Of a DNA stretch of 64,000 bases, positions 46,338 to 57,820 are shown piece after piece. The stretch is from Atriophallophorus winterbourni (taxonomy: Eukaryota; Platyhelminthes; Trematoda; Plagiorchiida; Microphallidae), in NCBI GenBank assembly GCA_013407085.1, contig JACCGJ010013464.1:62001-126000 (forward strand), given 5' to 3'. The stretch's first letter is position 1. Every line of letters starts with the position of its first letter. The notes beneath the pieces were generated by a model. It ran no database searches, had not been told where the DNA came from, and was given only the letters and a program-made list of their open reading frames with translations. The position numbers and the translations under genes are program-made.

Positions 46338-48293
46338 GAAAATTTCGCTTCCGCAGCGCTGGCAACGATAGTCACAACTCGGTTGTATTGCATCAGTTGC
46401 ACGCAGGTTGGCGTGATCTGCATTTAGTGGCCAATAGCTGTATCTGCACCGGCCCAGCTTTCAATGCCTTAATCTGAGCGATCAAGAACAAGTACTTCCA
46501 AAATCGCCCGCTTAATAACAAGAGCTTGCATATCTCATTTGAAAACGTCTCTGTACCGCAAGTGAGGTCTGCACAATGGTTGACTTCCTAATTGCAACTC
46601 ACCATAGAGTAGATCTTTCTTAACGCGTCAATTTTTCATTCTGTAGACACGACCAATCCACCGCCGGCGGCGCTGTCGCAATAGGGTGTACATGCTCTAT
46701 AGACCAGCTTTTGGAAGCACTTCAGCATTAGTCACTCTGTCATTCACGATATGTTTAAGAAACGACGGATTCTTCTTAGATGGAAAGCATTCAGCTTCAC
46801 TACGTGTCTAACGTGATTGGTCCAGGTTTCAATGCCGGACAGTAAAGATTTAGTTCGCACGGGCTGTATACCATCATCTTTTGTCTTTACAAGCATCTTG
46901 CGGTTACCCACAAAACAAGAGTTAAATCGGGACAGAATGGAGTTGCTCTGCCAAACCGCTTATCAATCTCCATGTCTAACAAGATGTTTGCCGCAATGGT
47001 TGAACCAATATATGTAATTATACTGACAGTTTCCAACAGTAATGATGGAGGGCGATACAGTCCATTGACGAAGCACTTTGGTCTTGCTCATGCAGATTGT
47101 TAGCCCAAAATCGTTGCATGTGAACGCAAAAGAGTCCATTAGCGACTGAAGGTGCTCCTGGGAGTGATCACTAAATACTGCACCGTCTGTATACAGCAGG
47201 TCACGGATTAGCACATTTCGTGCCTTGGTTTGTGCTCTTAACCGGTTCAGGTTGAAAAGCTTACCATCACTTCGCGTGCGTATGTAAATGCCTTCTGTCC
47301 TCGTACTAAAAGTGTGCTTCAAAATCAGAGCAAAGAAAATGCCGAACCGCGCAGGAGCAGGAACACACCATTGTTTAACGCCTCGGCAGATTTCAAAGGC
47401 TTCTGAGCTAAAATCGTTAAATGAACTAAATCCTTCATGCCCTAGTGGAAACAAATAACGAGCTTGAGCAGTTTTGGGGTCAGCCTATCAAATCAAGCAT
47501 TTTGAAAAGACTTTCCGTGCTGATTTATTCGAATGCTTTCGTTAATTCAATAAAAACAGCATATTATGGCATACGCTGTCCCAGAAACCTTTCTTGAAGT
47601 TGTCTCAGGGAGAAGATCATGTCAACGGTTAATCTTCCCTTGCGGAAGAAAACATTGAGATTAAGAGTAAATTCTATCAGCTGAAAAATGCAACCGGATC
47701 TGTAAGACTTTAGAAAACAATTTGCTCACAATACTCGCCTTTATCTCCCTTATTCTTGATTGGCGTGGTTATCTTTGTGTATCGCAACTCTTGTAGGTCA
47801 CGCTCCTCCTGTCATAACTGAAGAATCAAATTGTGAGGAGGTTGTGATAATGCTGCTCTACAGCATTTGCTGAGCTCAGACGGAATTCCGTCGTCACCAC
47901 TGGCCTTTCCATTCGCTAAGCGGTCGATTGCCCCATTGAGCTGATCATCTATAGGGTAGTATCTTGATATTAAAAAGTCAGCAAACTCTTTGCCATTCTC
48001 AAGTACATGCGGTAAAACCATACTCTCGATAGTGTAGAGAGAGTACAAGTTCTCTACCCATCTTTCCATCTGCTGAGTTTTGACCGCTAGTGCGTCACCA
48101 GATACAGACATAATGGGAGCGTTTTCAAGATTGATGGGAAAATCGCTCTCTTGATTCCATCATACTTATTTTGGAAGTTTCCAGTATCATAAACCTTTTG
48201 AATACTGAGGCTAATTTTAGTCGACTATTCATTTGTACATCGCCTTGCAGTGTGTTAGACCTTATTTCTAGCTGCTTTTAAATTCGTAAGTTT
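46338..48293 (-). mobile_element. RTE-like element, 3' part (copy D, first segment)
   Basis: Reverse-strand copy of the family of copy A, equivalent to about 10370-12370 of that copy. It lacks the extreme 3' tail. It carries the linker (47812-48111, NGAIDRLANGKASGDDGIPSEL), the RT palm (46963-47454) and the C-terminal wing. It is interrupted at 48293 by a CR1/Jockey-like insertion and resumes at about 49806. Confidence 0.9.
46963..48111 (-). pseudogene. RTE reverse transcriptase remnant (copy D)
   Basis: Frames read, in element order, MERWVENLYSLY and RLANGKASGDDGIPSE (47812-48111), then EICRGVKQWCVPAPARFGIFF and the catalytic region LLYTDGAVFSDHSQE (47250-47170), then LTICMSKTKVLRQ. The catalytic box is YTDG instead of FADD, so the second aspartate is lost. 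Frameshifts occur between the pieces. Nonfunctional. Confidence 0.8.
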
Positions 48294-48787
48294 TTTTCCG
48301 TTGACATTCTGTCAGCAATCAACTGTCAGTCTTAAACCTTACACAGCAGTCATATCTCCAGCCATATGCAAAATGGGAGGTAAAGAATTTTAACTTCGCT
48401 TGCTGAACTTATTCAACGCATCTATCGTATCCGGTACGTTTACGGCAGAATATAACCACTCAGTTGTTATACCTAGATAAACATCTGCCTCAAAACACTC
48501 AGTTACCAACTACTGACCGATAAACTATACAGCTTTTTGTCAAGATTAATCGAAAGAAATTTAAAGAAAGGTATACTAGAATAAATGACAGTATGTTTTC
48601 TAAGGCACAGCATTGATTCCTTAGAAAAAAGATCCTGTATCACTTGCCAGCTAAAATACTAAGATTGCATAACAAGTTCAATTGAAAATGGTTTAGCAGT
48701 GACAGTTGTCCTCCTAGATATAACTAAAGCTTTCGACATAGTACCGCTTCATTCTGGGCTGACTTCATTTCTTACAGATCGCACATA

Positions 48788-48842
<55 letters not shown>

Positions 48843-49805
48843 TAGAAACAAATCTGATGGCATCTTTTTGGAAAAAGTGCAACGTACTTTTATCAAATCA
48901 ATCACCGGAAATAGCTCGAATCAATCATATAGAGAAAGATGTAAGCAGCTCAAGCTAGAACCACCATGGTTCCGTAGAATTAGACACAACCTAATAATGG
49001 TTCTAGAATAATATCTTCTGATAGAATTTGAGAAATCACGATAACCTAGTAGAATTATCTAGATTTATTACGAAAGTAAGAAAAAACGTTTACCTATATA
49101 AATACGCTAAACTCTTGAATATTCTTTCGACGAACAGGAATGTGTACCTCACTATGTAATTTTAAATCACATCTGAATTCGTTACTCACAGTGGAAAAAT
49201 TAATGAAACTTATCAACCTAGATGTCTCACTAGATGAACTTTTTATTCATGGCATTGCTGTATACTAACAGTGAAACCAGTTTTACAACTTTCATAGTGA
49301 ACATTTACTCGGTCTGTTAGTATTTATCTTCAAAATTACCCCTTTACATCCACGTGAAGAAATACGACTAATAGACGATGCCACACTACGACCCGAAATC
49401 TTCTACGAACAACCATAAAAAGACCTCCTCCATTCTAAACGAATATATATTTCGACAATAACCAAGAGTTCCAACTAAACTTTTTTGGAGATCATGCCTC
49501 TTCGTGATCTCCTACATCTTCGATGATCAGGTCCATCGAACTTCAATATTCTTCGTGTGATTTTTCCCCTCACCACATTTTCCTATCATAAAAAACAGCT
49601 CATATATTGAATTTCGGTCAAAATGATGATTAACTTTTACCTTCATCATTTTAACGAGCAAAAAATTCCCTGCACTTATGTCCGTGAAAATTCAATAAAT
49701 ATTGTTCATTTTTGATGCTTTATGTACTCAAACAATTTTGATAACTATTGATCATGCCTTGGAAATCCAAGAATAAAATTTATTTATTTATTTATTTATA
49801 TATTT
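48294..49805 (+). mobile_element. CR1/Jockey-like element nested in RTE copy D
   Basis: Plus-strand insertion opposite in orientation to its host. RT blocks are VTNY (followed by a stop) PINYT (about 48505-48530), VLLDITKAFDIVP (about 48712-48750, the catalytic-domain lead-in), FLTDRTYC (about 48768-48790), and after a (TA)n tract FIKSITGNSSNQSYRERCKQ and KLEPPWFRRIRHNLI (about 48890-49000). An AATAAA motif (about 49773) is followed by a (TTTA)n tail ending near 49805. About 18 bp of host sequence are missing relative to copy A. Confidence 0.8.
48792..48839. repeat. (TA)n microsatellite inside the nested element
   Basis: A 48-bp alternating TA run sits inside the RT region of the nested element, between FLTDRTYC and the C-terminal ITGNSS block. 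The usual palm sequence between these blocks is missing, so the TA tract appears to replace it. Confidence 0.9.
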
Positions 49806-51428
49806 ATAGATTTGAAACTCAAGAATGCTGACCGTTTCTCATTCAACACAGCAGTCATGTCAGAATCTTTTGTTTCGAACCGGTCGCTCGTTATAGCTTT
49901 TTCGAACTGAAATTGGAAACTGCGACTAGACATATGTAGCTTATTATGATTACCAGTTTTCTGTAGCCGATCGGAGTAGGGTTGTGTTGCTGAAATCGGC
50001 TGTGTAGGATTTTGCAAATCGCGCAGTTATATTAGGTTAGCACATACAGGTGACTTCTATCCAAGGCATACCAGACGATTTGTTGCTGTGAAATCTCGTG
50101 TTGGAAAGCTTCAGTTTTTAACAGACCAGTGAATGATCAGTGCCATGTGATATAATGTGTTGAGAAGAACGCTCACTATATAAGTGCGCTCAACGAGAAT
50201 AACTTCAAACTGCTGCCAATGCTTAGAGCGAGGATGTTTCCAAGAGACCTTATGCTGTGATTTCGTTTGAAAGAAAGTGTTACTGATGCAAAGACTGAAC
50301 TGTGTGCACAATTATAAAAGGCGCTTTCCATTTTCATTGGTTTTACCCACACCGAAAATCCCGAGATAGTTTTGCCAAGACTGGTATCTAGAATAAAAAT
50401 CACCCAATACCAATAAACATTTTATTTGTGGCACATTTCTGAGGACTGTTGCGAGTTTATGATAAAAAGCGTCTTCTTCAGCAGAAGTCGCGCAGAGTGT
50501 CGGTGGATAAACGTTGACCACATTAATGGTACCAGTAGTGCACTTCATATTTAGAGTATAAATCCGTTCTCTCCCAACGCTGCTGGGCCTGCTGCTTCAA
50601 ATAGGTAGTTTCAAACGGCAAACCCAACTCCATGCAGTCGAGGCCCATCGGAACCCCTTCCTTTCCAAAAATGTGTAGTTTCTGTTTGTTAGTGTACCAG
50701 TGTCTGGTAATCGCGTCTCTTGCAGAACCGCTAAGTAGACATTCGGTTTATTTAGATGAAATGTTAATCCCATCTAATTTTCTTATTCCTCTGATATTCG
50801 AAACGACATCACGAAATCCATGAAGCATAGACCGGACGTTCCGGGTTCTCAGTTTCAAAAATAACATTTGTTTTTCAGAAGATCGTTTTGCTGGTGCGTA
50901 AAAAATAGTGTGCATTTTAGTTGACTCCTAATCCCCGTGCACTTAATGAGGATAGCACACTGTGACGAGACGGCACCATATTAGTTGGGGACTGCTCAAC
51001 TTGAGGCAAGGGGTGACCGACCTATGAGACCTGAGAGTCTATCCCACCGTAGGTAGCTGCCCTACGCCAATCAAGCCGTAGCCCCTGCTCCTCGTGTTAT
51101 CATCCACAAAAGCAAAAATGGAGTGTCCTCTCATTGGTGCGTTGTGATGCACGCCAGGGCAGTTCAAAGTGGAGAAGTAGCTGTTGCCCACGTAGCATTT
51201 GCTTCCTCTCCACGGCACCACCGGAACTGAAGAAACAGCTAGGCTGCTACGTTCAGACAACGATGCGGTCACAGGATGTGACAGCGCGATATTAAATAAA
51301 ACTTCAGGCTGCCTAACGTGTCTCCGACTCCGGAATTTTCTTTAAGGTTGACTCGTGAAACTTTTTTCTTGATTGGCTATAGCCACAAGGCTGTGGATGT
51401 GTAAGAAAAGTGTTTTCCTAAATAATGG
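49806..51428 (-). mobile_element. RTE-like element, 5' part (copy D, second segment)
   Basis: Continues copy D beyond the nested insertion: the end of the endonuclease-RT linker (49806-50020, AVLNEKRSAFLSF), the endonuclease (50020-50950) and the 5' UTR to about 51428, equivalent to about 8700-10345 of copy A. The two segments together make copy D the second most complete member. The right border is inferred from where similarity to the leader fades. Confidence 0.85.
50020..50945 (-). pseudogene. RTE endonuclease remnant (copy D)
   Basis: A decayed AP-type endonuclease. 50312-50548 reads INVVNVYPPTLCATSAEEDA and LLVLGDFYSRYQSWQNYLG, the latter equivalent to VVLGDFNAR in copy A with the NA positions changed to YS. 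50111-50311 carries the HPRSKHWQQFEVILV block. Frameshifts separate the pieces, so no active enzyme is expected. Confidence 0.75.
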
Positions 51429-53569
51429 ATCGGAACATAAATCGTGCATGTTTTAGTAAGATTACACTCGTTTTGCATGCAAGCCGTGATATATCGTCTT
51501 CAACTTAAACCGACAGTGAAGATGACACTGCTAGGATGAGCAAAGCTTTTGACCCGGATAAATGTAGTAATTTGTAATTTAGTTACTCTCACTCCCATCA
51601 ATTGCACACCACTACATGTTTCTGGTTGATTGCCGTAATTGGTTGGCGATAGTGAGCTCAGGTTATGTGATACTTCAAACCACTGTCGGGATGAACATAT
51701 CTTTATACCTAGGTAAGTATTGCACGTATAAAAACAGCACTAAATGATTGTTTTCCAGATTTATTTCCATGAAAAAGAAGATTTTTATAAGAAAAAAATG
51801 GGGGCTTTAGTTTTGATTTATTCATGTTGTGTTTTGTCAATTACACTTGATGTTACAAATCTCCGAAGTCAGAATTGAACGGTTACCTAAAAAACTTTCT
51901 AACCGATTGCATTAAAATATTTCCTCCCATTATTTTTAAACAGTCAGTTAGGAACATAAAACAATCAATCGTTCATTGTTCCACTGGCTGCAGACATGAT
52001 GCTCCTGATTTAGTTCTAAATAGTTAATAAATGCGAAAATCACGAATCCATTCGTGCAATTGTATGGTGGATATGCAATTAATTACGGATGGTTATTCAC
52101 AATTAAATTTTATCAAATACTTTAACTCAGAGTACCCATCATTCTAAGCTATAACGCTTTCTCACCGAATGAAATACTCAATATTAATATTAGTGCAGTT
52201 TTTATATGTGACGGTTTGCCCACTTATTAATATTCAACTTAAAACGTTCTATCCTGTTTCGCACACATTATCAAGTTAACATGATTAAAACATCTCATTT
52301 TCCAAAAGACTATCATTCAAACTTTCATACCGTGCGCGTTGTCTTTTTTTGAAATGGTTTTCTGGAGGAGCTTGCATATAACATTATTGTGCCCTGTTAA
52401 TATTAAAGCAAATACCCGTGTACACATTATTACGCATTTATTGTAAGAAGCGTCTTAAAATCGGCTTTATCGAATATTTAAAGTCAATATGTATTACACC
52501 CCGTAAACATAGATAGAGATGATGCTTTTATCTTGTCAGCTGCCATACACGAAAACTTGCATCTTTAAAGGAAATGATCTTCAGAATGAATTGTGCTTAA
52601 AAATTTATCAACCACCGTTCAATGGTTGCAGCTACCAGGTGGAAACTTTATTGAAAACCACAAAAGAACCTCAATAAAAACATCGAATTGCACACATTTC
52701 CATGTGAATTCTTCAGTGAACTTATTGACAACATGTAGCAAACTGTGAACCGTAATCCTGATCAACAAAATGGACTCTTCGTGTAACTAATGTGAGGAAC
52801 TGTATGGGCTCATTGAATTCGGGAGTCGCGAAGAATTGCAATCAATATTTGCTATGCGCTATTGCTTTCACTTATATTTGTTTTAAAATTTCTCTCAACA
52901 CCGAGGAACACATTGTCACAGACAAAGTTTCAAATAGAGGATCATTGCATGAGATGACAGGTCTGGTTCGATGTATCAGTCTAGGAGAGAGGATTATTTT
53001 AACTGAAAGGAGACAAGGATTTTCTCATGGTGATTTTATGAATGTCTTACACAAACGAAAATGCTTCTGAAGAAAATAGTAGTATCAGGAATATCTACAA
53101 CGCGTTGAGACGTTGTAGCAAATCAATGAAAAAACAAAGGATAGAGACGATGAATTGCAAGAACTTGAAAATTCAATAAATATATTATTCCCATGCTGTC
53201 ATACTTTAATCTAGGCGAATCGAAATATGAGTAACAATTCACTGTTTTGCGATATAATTTCTATTGCTTAAATGTTACACTGAGAACTCGTAAAGAAATA
53301 AATATTTAAAAGAGATATTTTGAATGGAATGATCTACATCACGCTCGGACAACAGTCGAGTACAAAAGGCCAGGATTAAAACACGCGTCTAACTTATGTA
53401 GACTTATCGCGGTTACATCATAACGGTCCTTAACCAGCCTCGTATGTTTGTCTATTTTATTGTATTGCTAAACGAAGTTTGTGCCGACTGGTTCAAACAT
53501 GTACTTATTACTTTTTAGTTGAAAAATTGCAATAAATGTTAGACAGCTCAATTTCGAAATTCCTGTCTG
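51429..53569. other. No supported gene
   Basis: AT-rich noncoding DNA. The 92-codon frame at 52792-53070 (+) has no motif and no splice support. Confidence 0.4.
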
Positions 53570-53835
53570 AAGTTTCAAGCATTTATGGTCATAAAATCAC
53601 ACAGCTTTACAATTACCATATCATAGTTAATAACATATAATCATGTAACGGCACATATAGTCCTGTTGAATACTTACGATGAGTCAATATGAAAGTGTCG
53701 TCAAATCGTTATGCAATAATATGTGTCCAAATTTCGAATGAACGTTCAAACTTTGGAATAGGTAACACTAGTTTTGAGATGGAATTCCAAAGTAAACAGA
53801 GAATTTCTGAATTAAAAATGTCGTCAAAAGCTAAT
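53570..53835 (-). mobile_element. CR1-type 3' UTR remnant
   Basis: The plus strand carries TTTCAAGCATTTATGGTCAT (53573-53592) and then a segment alignable to the 3' UTR of the 19846-20455 copy (compare 53680-53790 with 19985-20100: GAGTCAATA, CGTCAA, TGTCCAA and TTCGAATGAACGTT blocks). Only the noncoding end remains, with a single tail unit. Confidence 0.6.
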
Positions 53836-55555
53836 ACATTAAGGAGAATTTTTAGTGTTATTGTGTGACTTTGAGTATTGACACCTAATATTTTCTACAC
53901 ACAGTTTGCTGCAAATTTTGAAGTTGAAAATCGGCTTATCTCTTGCATGGCACACCGCATACTCGGTCTAATGTGTCTATTTCAAGTAGGATTTCACCTC
54001 AAGCTTTTGAATTTCTTTCCAGTGATTCACCGAGTTGAAACACACGGTTACTGCTGAAATCAAATTTGACTACATCTCCAGCTAACGAAAACATCCTCAT
54101 CCGTATCCCACTGAAGGATAAATAAAGAAACAAACAATGTTACTCATGATGTTTCGCACAAATATATAATGTATCTGTGAAAGGAAATTTCTTTGGCTAA
54201 ATTTAAAACCTTGATCCTGAAACGGGCATTATTGAAACATGGAAGGAAATAAGAGAAAAACTATATTATTAAATTATTAAAATTGCGAAAATATTCATTG
54301 GACATATCATGGCATATGGTTGTCGAAAACACGAGGGATCCATTACTTGTACAATTCTTATTACCTAGTCTTTTATCTCAAATGATTTACTATTTGACGG
54401 ATATTTGCCATGCTCACGTTTAAAAAGATTTGTGTTGCTCACACTCGGCATCAAAACCGTTCAAACTTATCTGATGAAGGTCGAATACCGGTAACGACAA
54501 TGTCAACACATCAGGGTTTAATTCGTTTCACGAGGTTAAAATGTGTGAATAATGCAGAAAAGGTGATTTTTCAACGAACCATATAATAGTGCATCAAGGA
54601 CACACCACATGCCATGCAGGAACCAATTCGCCATGCTGACGATAAAGGAACCCTAAATAACAATTTAGAGCCTGATAGACATATTACGCGAAATGGGTCT
54701 TAGTACTAAACTAGAGAAATTTTGTTTCCTGAATACCATGGTTCCGAAAAGATTCAAATAGCATTGTGGAGAAAACTCGATATAATAATTATTTTTCCAC
54801 TTCCACAGATGTGCATCAGCAAGTGGGCCTATCACAGGAATGGTTTCACCAGAGTGTAGGATCCTCGACTTTCAACACAACACGTAAACGACTACCGTAG
54901 CAAATCCACATGAATCATACTGCACTAATCGAATAGTGTATGATGTTGGTTGTGGTGGATTCACGTTCAATGTGGATTGAAGCAAGGGCGCTAAGAAATG
55001 CAACTGAGAAAGTGAAAGGTTTAATTTTTGTTCTCTGCTTAGACTATAGAATATGTGATGTCTGTTACTTGTGGGCCAAGCAAAGTTTTATACATAATCA
55101 TATTCAAACGTCAACACTTGGACAACTTTAGGAGCATCGGATAATTTTCGTCTTCCATGAACATGGTGGATCACATGAAATTCAAGTTGATTTAAGTTTT
55201 ACCAAACATCGGACGATGTCCACTCACACAATGTACATGCAAAAAATAAGAATATTCACACTGAAGTTTCGCGGAAAATCAATGGTCACAACTACGGTGC
55301 AAGCAGCGCTAGCAACGATATGAATCTTATCTCACTGCTAGTCATATCATTTAGTTCCATAATTGTTTGCCTGTTTGATGATCGTGGAAAAAGCTTATAT
55401 ACGAATTTCGGTAAGTTCATATGAGATTTGCTAGAAAATAAATTTATGTTAAACTACAAAGTCTGGGTAGTATAGACATTATACGAAGTACATTTACCTC
55501 TACAATCCAGCTAATGATTGATATGAAGTAGGCCATTCTCAATAAATGGATCTTC
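53836..55555. other. No supported gene
   Basis: AT-rich noncoding DNA; nothing I can support. Confidence 0.4.
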
Positions 55556-56160
55556 ACGGATTTAGCGATTCAACGATTCAAGGATTTATGTTTAAAAAAC
55601 GTTTAACTTTACTAAATCACAGGATTACAGTATGAATATAAACATTAAAACTATAATGGTATGAAGGCAATAGAGAATATCAAATGTGAGGGTCACTGAT
55701 GATGATTTTTGTGCGTGCAAGTCCAAATTCGCTTCAAAAATCGCCAGCCAAGGAGCGTCCATCATAATGTGGGGTAGGGAATTCCAAAGATATATAGCTC
55801 GTACGGCGAAAAAATGGCGCCGACAATCAACACTGGAACTTAGAACGTAAAGGATACGGTGTGTCCGAAGTGTCGTTTCGCTTGACACAAATTAAGGAAG
55901 TGTTTTATTGGATGTCCTTTAGTAGCTACAATTCTATAGGTCTAAATATTGTCGTATAGACCCAGACGTCGCAATCTTTTGGAATATTGCGAAGACCCAT
56001 CACTAAAATTGTTGCTCTTTGATAGATTCTATCGAACAGAACAACATCTTTTCGCAAAGGAGCATAGACCTCTAACGCATACTCCATCATAGAACGAATG
56101 TAGATAATAATTTTCCTTGGTAACGTTACCAGAGGGAATCCTACACCTAACAATCAGTTG
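55556..56160 (-). mobile_element. CR1-type retrotransposon 3' end
   Basis: Reverse-strand copy. The tail GATTCAACGATTCAAGGATT lies at 55566-55585 (a 9-bp-spaced variant of the TTGAATC repeat), followed by 3' UTR and two frames of RT C-terminal region: 55625-55888 (SSVDCRRHFFAVRAIYLWNSLP) and 55926-56153 (IRSMMEYALEVYAPLRKDVV, then LFDRIYQRATILVMGL). A frameshift separates them near 55900. Confidence 0.85.
55625..56153 (-). pseudogene. RT C-terminal fragment (CR1 type), frameshifted
   Basis: The upstream frame carries MMEYALEVYAPL and FDRIYQRATILVMGLRN. The downstream frame carries VDCRRHFFAVRAIYLWNSLPHIM, close to the 19.8-20.4 kb and 42.2-42.6 kb copies. The frame change near 55900 and the missing palm make it inactive. 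Confidence 0.75.
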
Positions 56161-56349
56161 GCCCGTCGATATATATTCCGGCACTGCACTATGTTCTTCC
56201 GGTTTCCGCTAATCAACATTCCAATAGCTTTTTCTAACGAGCGCCATGCATTGTTTTCAGTTCCCAATCGATATATCGAAACAAGATAAGCTAAATTTTG
56301 CGGTATTATGCTTTTACTAAACGGGACGTTGTTGATGAACTCAAAAATG

Positions 56350-56583
56350 TTGAACAGATTTTTTTTGTTTTTGTTCTTTGCTGAGTCGTGCGTTGCCCTT
56401 CCATCATGTTGGTTCGATATATTTGGAGTACGAGCTTTCGTACCAGGCATAATGCATCAAAAGGAATTTCACTCAGCTGTTTCGTCGTTCAACAAAACAT
56501 ATTTTGTCTTAGTCAATGGCGCTTTCCGATTTCGGTTACCAGTAAAAACGTATTGTAAAAACGTAACGTTTGAATTAAAATGA
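56350..56583 (+). CDS. Possible small secreted-protein ORF, unsupported function
   Basis: Read from the ATG at about 56350, the frame begins MLNRFFLFLFFAESCVALPS, a hydrophobic stretch like a signal peptide, followed by about 58 residues with three cysteines and two possible glycosylation sites (NKT, NVT), ending at TGA. It does not match the adjacent CR1 fragment. With only 78 codons in AT-rich DNA and no splice or promoter evidence, chance is a serious alternative. Confidence 0.2.
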   Translation: MNRFFLFLFFAESCVALPSCWFDIFGVRAFVPGIMHQKEFHSAVSSFNKTYFVLVNGAFRFRLPVKTYCKNVTFELK

Positions 56584-57470
56584 GTTAATTTCAATTGCCC
56601 GTATTCTACGAAACATTTTCAATTTAAAAAAATTACTGTCCATTTTTTAAGCATTGATCATGGATACAAGATATATTTCTTGCATTCATTTATATCGCAC
56701 ATAATTAATTTATGTTTGCTGCTACCATGAACGAGTAGAACTCGTCCGAGGTTTGGCGAAATTGAACTCAAACTAAATCGCACTTGATTCATCCTAAGCA
56801 TGGCATCTTAGAAGCAGCAGTTCACGAAGTCAACAAAGCTTTAGCGAAGTGATTCATCCTAATGGGCGAAAATTTTTAGGCAAATCAATATTAGGTTTTG
56901 CAGTTAACAAAAACAAAATTAACCGTGAATTAACTTCACCACCCGCGAAAAATTGATGCGCCAGTTTTAAATTCCATATTTTCGGCCATTGTTTAAATCG
57001 TCATAGATGATAAATTATTCGAAAAGATGTGATTCGAGATGTTTATAGTGGAATAGCGAACTGTTTTACATACATTTTAAATCTACCGCACACATTTGTG
57101 ATTGTGGCGGACCACAGAAAATGATTATTAGCTTCACTTGAGTTCATTATTTTGCTAATCAATGGTGACAGAACTCTGAAGCTGAAGAATGGGGAAAATT
57201 CGTGGATCTTTCGCAATTTTTGGGAATTAGAGGGCGCATCCATTGATGATGATTCTTAATTAAGCATAGCACGAATATACGATATAAAATCAGGAATGCA
57301 ACAATGTAACGCAAACCCAGGTATATTTTGTGTCCAAAATGGTGATAAACGTAGGTGATCCTAATCCATATTTGTAGCTAAGCGACACATTAGTATTACT
57401 GGATCTATGTAAACTTACAAGAAGTAAGTTGCGTTGCGATATTATTCATATTACAATCGTGTGATTTATA
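56584..57470. other. No supported gene; contains dispersed hairpin repeat
   Basis: AT-rich noncoding DNA. Apart from the repeat at 56729-56775 I see nothing I can support. Confidence 0.4.
56729..56775 (+). repeat. Dispersed repeat with 6-bp hairpin, copy 2
   Basis: Second copy of the repeat at 14285: GAACGAGTAGAACTCGTCCG is identical, and the following GAGGTTTGGCGAAATTGAAC matches with few changes. It is followed by two nearby copies of TGATTCATCCTAA (about 56787 and 56851). Confidence 0.5.
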
Positions 57471-57820
57471 GTGTGTGTTTATGATGGAGATGCATGCAAA
57501 TGATCTTTAATATTCATGGTCATGGAATTTAAACCCAGTGGGGGCTCATATGATTGAAAAGGTTGTTCGTACGAACCTTACCCAACATTGGCATACAAGC
57601 GCAACTTGTTCACCGTTCTTCCACTGTTCCTACTGTCCCTACCTGATGAGTGCAAACAGCAGAAAACCAATCGTTGCGTGGGTGTGTGATGGAAATGCAT
57701 GCAAATGAGCGTTTATGTTTATATTCATGGGTTTTAAACCACGTCAACATGAGCGGGGTCTCATGTGATTGAACAGGTTGGTCGTACCAACCTTACACAA
57801 CAGTGGCATACAAACGCAAC
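57471..57820 (+). repeat. Tandem ~205-bp repeat (about 1.7 units) spanning a hammerhead-like motif
   Basis: Unit 1 starts near 57471 (GTGTGTTTATGATGG) and unit 2 near 57678 (GTGGGTGTGTGATGG), with a 205-bp period (TGATGG at 57482 and 57687). Shared blocks in order are GATGCATGCAAATGA, TATTCATGG, TTTTAAACC/ATTTAAACC, CTCATATGATTGAA/CTCATGTGATTGAA, the GGTT...AACC palindrome, CAACA and TGGCATACAA. Unit 2 stops at CGCAAC (57820), before the second ribozyme-like motif. The unit starts just 3' of the predicted ribozyme cleavage point, as expected for an element derived from self-cleaved RNA. Confidence 0.75.
57620..57690 (+). ncRNA. Hammerhead-ribozyme-like motif, copy c (in tandem repeat)
   Basis: The core CTGATGA (57643-57649) is followed by a 3-bp stem II TGC/GCA and GAAAAC (57662-57667). 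CCTAC before the core can pair with GTGGG (57678-57682), a five-pair stem I including a T-G wobble. Stem III could be AAC/GTT around CAATC. The cleavage position is imperfect (GC instead of TH before stem I), so this copy may be degenerate. Its position at the boundary of two tandem units is the main support. Confidence 0.45.

Noticed and set aside
54470..54500. CTGATGA near 54.47 kb as a hammerhead core
   Set aside because: Lacks the GAAA core element at the required place.
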